DNA from: JALYUA01 sp039931865
GTDB lineage: Bacteria > Acidobacteriota > Thermoanaerobaculia > UBA5066 > Gp7-AA6
DNA length: 43,454 nt
Assembly (NCBI GenBank): GCA_039931865.1
Contig: JBDTRB010000016.1
Location: 1-43,454 of the forward strand
Direction of reading: 5' to 3'
This document shows, one piece after another, positions 38,649 to 43,454 of the stretch (position 1 is its first letter; each line of letters starts with the position of its first letter). The notes beneath the pieces were generated by a model. The model ran no database searches. It worked only from the letters and a program-made list of their open reading frames with translations, and was not told the origin of the DNA. The translations under genes and the position numbers were made by a program.

Positions 38649-39257
38649 ATCAGAAAAATCATCTGCTTCCTGGCGCTGAGCGCCGACGGGTACATCGCCC
38701 GCGCCGACGGAGATGTCGCGTGGCTGGACCGGCCCGGAACCGCGGGAGACTACGGGATGGCGGAGTTCTACGCTTCCGTGGACACCGTTCTTCTCGGCCG
38801 CAAGACCTGGGAGCTCGGAAAGAAGCTCGGTCAGACTTCTTTTCCCGGCAAAAAGAACTTCGTATTTTCGAGGACGATCGAACCCTCCCCGGAGAGCGAG
38901 GGCGAACGCGAGGGCGAGGTCGAGGTCGTGCGCGAAGACCCCGGCGAGTTCGCCTCGCGCCTGAAAAAGACCAAGGGAGAGAGCATCTGGATGGTTGGCG
39001 GCGCGGGACTGATTGCCTCCTTCCTCGATGCGGGTCAGATCGACGAGCTGATCCTTCACGTCATTCCGATCCTTCTCGGCGAGGGAATCCCGCTGGTCGA
39101 GCCCCGGAGGAGGGACGTGCCGCTCGATCTCGTCTCGTCGCGCGGCTTCGCGGACGGAAGCGTGCAGCTGCACTACGCCGTGCGGCCGGCCCGGGCCGCG
39201 GAAGCCGTGCCCCGGGTCCCCGCCGATAGAGTGCGTCCGCGCGCCAGGAAACGCTGA
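38649..39257 (+). CDS. Dihydrofolate reductase-family protein with no canonical start codon (203 aa)
   Basis: The DHFR/RibD_C fold starts with IRKIICFLALSADGYIARADGDVAWLD at 38649, then SVDTVLLGRKTWELGKKL and ESIWMVGGAGLIASFLDAGQIDELILHVIPILLGEGIPL, all family motifs. No ATG, GTG or TTG occurs in frame upstream of the domain before the TAG at 38618-38620; the first codon of the domain is ATC. The next ATG (38757) would delete the first strand and substrate loop. Either ATC is used, ATG has mutated, or there is a sequence error. A C-terminal tail of about 25 residues is Arg/Pro-rich and unconserved. Confidence 0.75.
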   Translation: MRKIICFLALSADGYIARADGDVAWLDRPGTAGDYGMAEFYASVDTVLLGRKTWELGKKLGQTSFPGKKNFVFSRTIEPSPESEGEREGEVEVVREDPGEFASRLKKTKGESIWMVGGAGLIASFLDAGQIDELILHVIPILLGEGIPLVEPRRRDVPLDLVSSRGFADGSVQLHYAVRPARAAEAVPRVPADRVRPRARKR

Positions 39258-39290
39258 AGCTGACCCGAGCGCGCCGCAAAGGAGAGACGC

Positions 39291-39698
39291 ATGCCGCTCG
39301 TACGCATCGACTTGATCGAAGGACGGACCCGCCGCGAGTTGAACGCGATCGGGGAGGGCGTCCATCAGGCGCTCGTCGCGTCAATCGGGATCCCCGCGGA
39401 GGACCGCTTCCAGGTGATCTCGGAGCATCCTCCCGGATCGCTGGTCTTCGATGCCGGGTACCTCGGGATCGAACGCACCCGGGGCGTCGTCTTCATCCAG
39501 GTGACGATCTCCTCCGGACGCTCGCTCGATCAGAAGCGGGCGCTTTACGCCGCGATCGCCGGGAACCTCTCGGCGAGCGCCGCCGTGCGGCCGGAGGACG
39601 TCCTCGTCAACGTCGTGGAAGTGTCCCGGGAGAACTGGTCCTTCGGAAACGGGGCGGCCCAGTACGCCCCGCAAGTACCGGGCGCGGTGCCGTTGTGA
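39291..39698 (+). CDS. Tautomerase-family protein (135 aa)
   Basis: The protein starts MPLVRIDLIEGRTRRELNAIGEGVHQALVASIGIPAEDRFQVISEH, so that, after Met removal, Pro-1 would be the catalytic base characteristic of the 4-oxalocrotonate tautomerase superfamily. The R-G-V-V-F-I-Q-V-T strand and later VLVNVVEVSRENWSFGNGAAQY match the larger (two-unit) tautomerase subfamily annotated as tautomerase family protein. ATG 39291 has GGAGAG upstream. Its stop overlaps the SET-domain gene start. Confidence 0.9.
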   Translation: MPLVRIDLIEGRTRRELNAIGEGVHQALVASIGIPAEDRFQVISEHPPGSLVFDAGYLGIERTRGVVFIQVTISSGRSLDQKRALYAAIAGNLSASAAVRPEDVLVNVVEVSRENWSFGNGAAQYAPQVPGAVPL

Positions 39699-40216
39699 CG
39701 GATCTCTCCTGGAGGTCGCCGAAGACGCGGGTCGGCGAAAACGCGATCCATGGCCGCGGGCTCTTTGCAGTCGAGCCGATACCGGTAGGGGAGATCGTCG
39801 CGGTCAAGGGAGGAGCGATCTTCGAGCACGCGGAGCTCGATGCGCTCGCGCAGCGGCTCGGGCCCGCGGAGATACAGGTCGCGGAGGGCCTGTTCATCGG
39901 CCCGGTGCGCGAAGAGGACCGCGAGGGCGGAATGATCTTCAGCAATCACTCCTGCGAGCCGAACGTCGGCGTCGCCGGACAGATCATCTTCGTGGCCCTG
40001 CGCGACATCGACGCGGGCGAAGAGCTGACGCACGACTGGGCGATGACCGACGACGACACCTGCGAAATGACCTGCCGCTGCTGGTCGGCTTCGTGCCGGA
40101 AAGTGGTGACGGGCCAGGACTGGCGACGCCCCGACCTCCAGGAAAAATACGGCGACCACATGTCCTGGTACCTGCGGGAGAAGTGGAAGCGCGCGATCGC
40201 GACGGGACGTGGCTGA
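39695..40216 (+). CDS. SET-domain protein (173 aa)
   Basis: GTG 39695 overlaps the tautomerase stop (GTGA). The SET domain is complete: GRGLFAVEPIPVGEIVAVKGG at about 20-40, the knot-forming NHSCEPNVG at 84-92, ALRDIDAGEELTHDW, and a post-SET-like cysteine cluster (Cys123, 127, 129, 134). SET proteins are SAM-dependent lysine methyltransferases, usually eukaryotic histone enzymes but present in scattered bacteria. The protein substrate here is unknown; no histone-like gene is visible in the window. Confidence 0.9.
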   Translation: MTDLSWRSPKTRVGENAIHGRGLFAVEPIPVGEIVAVKGGAIFEHAELDALAQRLGPAEIQVAEGLFIGPVREEDREGGMIFSNHSCEPNVGVAGQIIFVALRDIDAGEELTHDWAMTDDDTCEMTCRCWSASCRKVVTGQDWRRPDLQEKYGDHMSWYLREKWKRAIATGRG

Positions 40217-40237
40217 CTGTCCTACAATCACCCCCCC

Positions 40238-40777
40238 ATGCGCCGCCGCTCACCGTCACGCCCCTGGAAAGCCGCCGCCGCCGCTCTGCTCGCGGCGGGC
40301 GTTCTCTGCGCGCAGGACTTCACCGAGTGGGTCCTCTTTTCGCCGCCGAAGGCTCGATTTTCCGTCCGCCTTCCCGGCACTCCGTCGCAACAGGTGGACG
40401 CGGCGACCGGAACGCACAGTTTCGAGCTGCGCTCGGGCGATCAGCGGACGATGGTCTCGTGGACGGATCTCCCGAAACCTGCCCGCGGGCAGAAAGCCGC
40501 GAAACCCGAGCAGGTGCTCGAAGAGACGCGCGACCGCTTCATCAAGCTCCTGCCGGATTCGAAGCTGATCTCCTCCTCCCCCGCGACCGTCGGGGGATCT
40601 CCCGGGATCGTCTGGGTCCTCGAGACGAACCCGGAAAACCGCGGAGCACTTCGGATGAAGGGCGCTGCGGCCATCTCGAAGGGGCGTGTCTTCACGCTCG
40701 GTCGCATGGCCGGCCGGTACGGCTTCGACGAGGACGCGGCGGACCGCTGGATGGCGACGTTTCAGATCCTGAAATAG
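40238..40777 (+). CDS. Secreted hypothetical protein (179 aa)
   Basis: A signal peptide (to about residue 26: KAAAAALLAAGVLCAQ) is followed by a PsbP/DUF1795-like beta-rich domain (FTEWVLFSPPKARFSVRLPGTPSQQVDAATGTHSFELRSGDQRTMVSWTDLP) with a C-terminal segment RVFTLGRMAGRYGFDEDAADRWMATFQIL. This pattern (F-S-V-x-L-P-G-x-P ... F-x-x-S-F-x-x) recurs in many Acidobacteria secreted proteins without known function. It may be co-transcribed with the SET gene 21 bases upstream. Confidence 0.75.
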   Translation: MRRRSPSRPWKAAAAALLAAGVLCAQDFTEWVLFSPPKARFSVRLPGTPSQQVDAATGTHSFELRSGDQRTMVSWTDLPKPARGQKAAKPEQVLEETRDRFIKLLPDSKLISSSPATVGGSPGIVWVLETNPENRGALRMKGAAAISKGRVFTLGRMAGRYGFDEDAADRWMATFQILK

Positions 40778-40811
40778 GACCGCGAACGAACGGTCCGGGG
40801 AGCACGGACCC

Positions 40812-41060
40812 ATGTCTTCTCCGAGCGACGTCGGCCGCATCGGCTGGATCGACCTGACGGTTCCCGACGCCCCCTCCGAGCGCGGCTTCTATCGCGCGGC
40901 CGTCGCAGCGGATCGTTTACATCGCGGTCGCGGATCTCGACAAGAGCGTCGCGAAGTGAAGGGGGCTCGGGGGCCAGGTCCTCCAGGGACCGAGGTCTTA
41001 CGGCGGGCAGGGGCGGTTCTGCGTCATCCGCGACCCCCTGCGGCGCGGTCTCGGCGCTCT
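40812..41060 (+). pseudogene. VOC-family remnant with internal deletion and frameshifts
   Basis: ATG 40812 begins MSSPSDVGRIGWIDLTVPDAPSERGFY, the first VOC unit. Most of the middle of the domain is gone, and the second unit (IVYIAVADLDKSVAK, GGQVLQGPRSYGGQGRFCVIRDP, ALY) follows in another frame at 40916-41060, with a further one-base loss in AAG(G)TGAAG at about 40957. The domain end runs into the 8-base tandem repeat. This is clearly non-functional. Confidence 0.75.
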
Positions 41061-41120
41061 ACCGTTCTACCGCTCTGCCGTTCTGCCGTTCTGCCGCTCT
41101 GCCGCTCTACCGCTCTACCA
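41057..41120. repeat. Tandem repeat, YTCTRCCG x 8
   Basis: Eight copies of an eight-base unit (CTCTACCG, TTCTACCG, CTCTGCCG, TTCTGCCG and variants) run without gaps. Each differs only at two pyrimidine/purine positions. The array abuts the VOC remnant. Confidence 0.85.
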
Positions 41121-41226
41121 GTCGGCGGAGATGACAGGATGATCGACGTTTCAAGGTAAAAAACCCGGCGTGAGGCGTCCGTGAGGCGTCCAGGTCAGGC
41201 GGTCTGAGAAGCGGAGGCACGACGAC

Positions 41227-41712
41227 ATGACCGAATCCGACGGCGTCCGCGAGCTCCTTCGCCATGCCGTCGCGACGCTCGCCTACCGGGGCGGGAAAGC
41301 CGTGCGCGGCGCGCCTGCGGGTTTCTCCGCCTTTCGACCGCAGGAGGGGACGCGCACGCCGGGGGATCTCCTCGCTCACATCGGAGACCTCCTCGACTGG
41401 TCCGTTTCCCTGCTGGGCGGAGAGCGCGCCTGGAAAGCGACGCCGCCGGCGGCATGGGACTCGGACGTGCAGAGGTTCTTCCGCGGGCTCGCGGAGCTCG
41501 ATCGCGTGCTCACCTCATCCGACTTCGCGAGTTGTCCCGCGGAGAAGCTGTTTCAGGGTCCCGTGGCGGACGCCCTCACGCACGTCGGCCAGATCGTGAT
41601 GCTGCGCCGCCTCGCGGGGAGTCCGATGCGCTCCGAGAGCTATTTCAGAGCGGACATCGCCGCGGGCCGCATCGGTCCCGAACAGAGCCCTCCGCGTCTC
41701 GAGTTCGACTGA
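41227..41712 (+). CDS. DinB-like protein (161 aa)
   Basis: A helical bundle of the DinB/DUF1993 type is seen: TPGDLLAHIGDLLDWSVSLLGGE with the first His ligand, and DALTHVGQIVMLRRLAGSPM with the second. The last segment (SESYFRADIAAGRIGPEQSPPRLEF) is characteristic of a DinB subgroup found in Acidobacteria. Metal-dependent thiol-transferase activity is possible by fold only. GCGGAGGC lies upstream of ATG 41227. Confidence 0.85.
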   Translation: MTESDGVRELLRHAVATLAYRGGKAVRGAPAGFSAFRPQEGTRTPGDLLAHIGDLLDWSVSLLGGERAWKATPPAAWDSDVQRFFRGLAELDRVLTSSDFASCPAEKLFQGPVADALTHVGQIVMLRRLAGSPMRSESYFRADIAAGRIGPEQSPPRLEFD

Positions 41713-41780
41713 CGGATTTCTCCCGGCTCCCTCTGGCCTTCCGTCTGAAATAATCGAAAAACAGGAAGCCGGAGCAACCC

Positions 41781-42473
41781 ATGGCGGAAACGGATCTCGA
41801 GCTCTTCGAGGCGGTGAAGTCGGGCCGTCAGGCCGAGGTGGAAGCGCTGCTCGACTTGGACCGGCGGCTTCTCATGGCGCGAGTCCCCAATGGTCCTTCG
41901 GCGATATTGCTCGCGGCCTACTACCGGCATCCCGAGCTCGCCGAAGTCTTTGTCGCGCGCGGCGCGGCGCTCGATGTCTTCGAAGCGTCCGCATTCGGAA
42001 AGGTCGAAGTCCTCCGCCGGTTGCTCGAGGAAGACCCGTCTCGGGTGAATGGCTGGTCCCCGGACGGCTTCTTCCCGCTCGGGCTCGCGGCGTTCTTCGG
42101 CCACTCCGAGGCCGTTCGGATTCTCCTTGCGGCGGGCGCGGACGTGTCGGCGACCGCGAAGAACGCGATGCGCGTGCAATCCCTGCACGCGGCCGCCGCT
42201 TCCCACAATCCGGTCTCGGTCCGTCTGCTCCTCGAGGCGGGCGCCGATCCAAACGCGGTGCAGCAGGCCGGCTATGTCGCCCTCCACGAGGCGGCGGGCG
42301 AAGGGGACATCGCGCTCGTGCAGCTACTCGTGGCGCACGGCGCTCGGACGGAGGCCCGCGCCGAGGATGGAAGAACGGCGGCGGAGATGGCGCGGTCGAA
42401 GGGGCATCCCGCCGTTGCGGAATGGCTGGAATCGCGACCGCGAATCGCGAATCGCGAATCGCGAATCGGATGA
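41781..42473 (+). CDS. Ankyrin-repeat protein (230 aa)
   Basis: About six ankyrin repeats span the protein. The best two are DGFFPLGLAAFFGHSEAVRILLAAGADVSATAKN and VQSLHAAAASHNPVSVRLLLEAGADPNAVQQAGYVALHEAAGEGDIALVQLLVAHGA. No signal peptide or enzyme domain is attached, so it probably acts by protein binding in the cytosol. ATG 41781 is preceded by GGAAGCCGGAGC. The final residues (RIANRESRIG) come from a GCGAATC x 4 microsatellite (42440-42467), so the tail may differ between strains. Confidence 0.9.
   Translation: MAETDLELFEAVKSGRQAEVEALLDLDRRLLMARVPNGPSAILLAAYYRHPELAEVFVARGAALDVFEASAFGKVEVLRRLLEEDPSRVNGWSPDGFFPLGLAAFFGHSEAVRILLAAGADVSATAKNAMRVQSLHAAAASHNPVSVRLLLEAGADPNAVQQAGYVALHEAAGEGDIALVQLLVAHGARTEARAEDGRTAAEMARSKGHPAVAEWLESRPRIANRESRIG
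42440..42467. repeat. Tandem repeat, GCGAATC x 4, inside the ankyrin gene end
   Basis: Four perfect copies of the seven-base unit at the 3' end of the ankyrin gene. The unit is not a multiple of three, so gain or loss of one copy shifts the frame and changes the C-terminus. Confidence 0.85.
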
Positions 42474-42500
42474 CGGCGTCATCGTGACGGACGATCATTG

Positions 42501-42869
42501 ATGACGGCGCTTCCGGCCCCGCGTCCGTCCGCGATGTCGGCGCTCTTCGCCGGCCGCGATCCCGCGATCTTCACTCTCTTCGAGCTGCTCGAGAAACTCG
42601 TTCGTCGATGCGGACCCTTCAAGGTCGTGGCCGACAAGACACGGATCGTCTTCGAAGCCCGACGACCTTTCCTGATCGTCTCTCCCCGTCAGATGCATCT
42701 GATTGGACAGCTCGTCCTCGACCGGCGCCTGCCGCATCCGCGGTTCCAGAAGATCGGCACGACTCCGGAAGGCCGCGTCGCGCACCACTTCTGCCTGGAG
42801 CGCCCCGACGAACTCGACGCGCAGTTCGAGGAGTGGATCCGCGAGGCCTATGCCGTCGGAAGCGCGTGA
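42501..42869 (+). CDS. DUF5655 family protein (122 aa)
   Basis: The core motif PAIFTLFELLEKLVRRCGPFKVVADKTRIVFEARRPFLIVSPRQMHLIGQLVLDRRLPHPRFQKIGTTPEGRVAHHFCLERPDELDAQFEEWIREAY matches DUF5655, an uncharacterised domain sometimes attached to restriction or DNA-interacting proteins but often standing alone. No signal or membrane segment is present. ATG 42501 follows the ankyrin stop by 27 bases. Its strong start context is absent, although it may be translated from the same transcript. Confidence 0.85.
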   Translation: MTALPAPRPSAMSALFAGRDPAIFTLFELLEKLVRRCGPFKVVADKTRIVFEARRPFLIVSPRQMHLIGQLVLDRRLPHPRFQKIGTTPEGRVAHHFCLERPDELDAQFEEWIREAYAVGSA

Positions 42870-42950
42870 CGTCGGCGCTTTGCTTCGCCCCGTAACGGCC
42901 GTCTGAATCCGGCCTCGCAGGCGCTTTCTATTTGCGGAGGGGGTGCGGCA

Positions 42951-43433
42951 ATGACGGACTTCGATCGGCTCTTCTCCTACGAGCACTGGGCCAATCGCGA
43001 GGCTCTCGCGTCGCTCCGGGCGGCGGGCTCTCCTCCACAGAAAGCCCGGAAAATTCTCGCGCACCTCGTGGGAACGGGACGCCTGTGGTTGTCCCGCGTC
43101 GAAGCGGCGGAGAAGCCCGCGATCTGGCCCGACCTCTCACTCGATGAGTGCGCCGCGGGTTTCGACGACCTGGCGGTCCGGTGGGCCTCACTCCTGCGGG
43201 GGTCGGGCCCGGCAGATCTCTCTCGCGTCGCGACCTACACGAACAGCAAGGGAGAGCCGTGGTCGAGTTCCGTGTCGGACATCCTGACGCACGTCGTTTT
43301 CCATTCCGCGTATCACCGCGGCCAGATCGCGACCGTGATGCGGGAGGCGGGGTTCGAGCCGGCGTACACGGATTTCATCGAAGCGGCACGGCGGGGGAGG
43401 CTCGACCGGACGCGGAGAGCGGACGAGCGCTGA
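42951..43433 (+). CDS. DinB-family protein (160 aa)
   Basis: This is a standard DinB domain beginning MTDFDRLFSYEHWANREALASLRAAG, with KILAHLVGTGRLWLSRV (first His ligand) and the C-terminal DILTHVVFHSAYHRGQIATVMREAG containing the H-x-x-x-H-R-G-Q motif. It is the closest of the window's DinB genes to the family consensus, normally a Zn/Ni-binding or thiol-S-transferase-like protein of unknown substrate. GCGGAGGGGG before ATG 42951 is a good ribosome-binding site. The gene ends three bases before a copy of the dispersed hairpin repeat. Confidence 0.92.
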   Translation: MTDFDRLFSYEHWANREALASLRAAGSPPQKARKILAHLVGTGRLWLSRVEAAEKPAIWPDLSLDECAAGFDDLAVRWASLLRGSGPADLSRVATYTNSKGEPWSSSVSDILTHVVFHSAYHRGQIATVMREAGFEPAYTDFIEAARRGRLDRTRRADER

Positions 43434-43435
43434 AA

Positions 43436-43454
43436 CCCCTTCTCCCGGCGGGAG
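43436..43454 (+). repeat. Start of a dispersed hairpin repeat, cut by window end
   Basis: CCCCTTCTCCCGGCGGGAG is the left arm and loop of the same hairpin family seen at 5374-5401 and 37857-37893; the right arm lies beyond the window. Confidence 0.5.

Overview
The window is GC-rich bacterial DNA, most consistent with an environmental Acidobacteriota genome. The strongest hint is an 800-residue MacB-type permease with the layout of the acidobacterial duplicated orphan permease (ADOP) family. Supporting hints are a Ser/Thr kinase beside a c-heme HAMP sensor, many GTG/TTG starts, and abundant DUF/DinB/VOC/GNAT single-domain genes. No rRNA, tRNA, CRISPR array or integrase gene was seen. Almost all genes lie on the + strand.

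Region by region. (1) Positions 1-2.7 kb look like an integron-type gene-cassette array without a visible integrase. Short promoterless genes (DUF3303, a broken PAP2, a cupin, a membrane protein, DUF2007) alternate with 58-70 bp attC-like imperfect palindromes. (2) 2.7-9.4 kb holds a Tat-type class V aminotransferase, a RibD_C/DHFR-like reductase, a truncated second copy of the cupin, an EamA exporter, an AraC-GyrI regulator divergent from a DoxX gene, a VOC protein and a TMEM175-like channel. (3) 9.5-19 kb has a large membrane protein on the - strand, a terpene-cyclase-fold protein, DUF3237, MOSC and VOC genes, a solitary attC half-site next to a broken GNAT gene, an erythromycin-esterase homologue, a GNAT, an AlkB remnant, an esterase and a secreted VOC protein. 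(4) 19-31 kb is a series of tight, translationally coupled operons: DinB/membrane/GNAT/carbonic anhydrase; heme sensor plus kinase; DoxX/GNAT/DUF3224; methyltransferase; then DUF1569/ATL/GNAT/DUF2059/HIT/NTF2/lipoprotein. A small MITE sits in this region. (5) 31-37.7 kb contains a secreted repeat (propeller-like) protein flanked by two copies of a divergent flavoprotein/permease gene junction. Each copy has kept a different one of the two genes. Next comes a two-thioredoxin-domain gene interrupted by one in-frame TGA with a SECIS-like hairpin. (6) 38-43.4 kb has further small enzymes (GNAT, DHFR-like, tautomerase, SET domain, two DinB, ankyrin, DUF5655) and several microsatellite-like repeats.

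The genes do not form one pathway. They read as accumulated accessory functions (detoxification, acyl and methyl transfer, thiol/metal-dependent DinB-fold enzymes, small-molecule binding), many of them families common in integron cassettes, with an unusual load of gene remnants. The two points I consider most worth following are the candidate selenocysteine codon at 36894-36896 and the cassette array at the left end, including its covarying GAC/GTC core sites.
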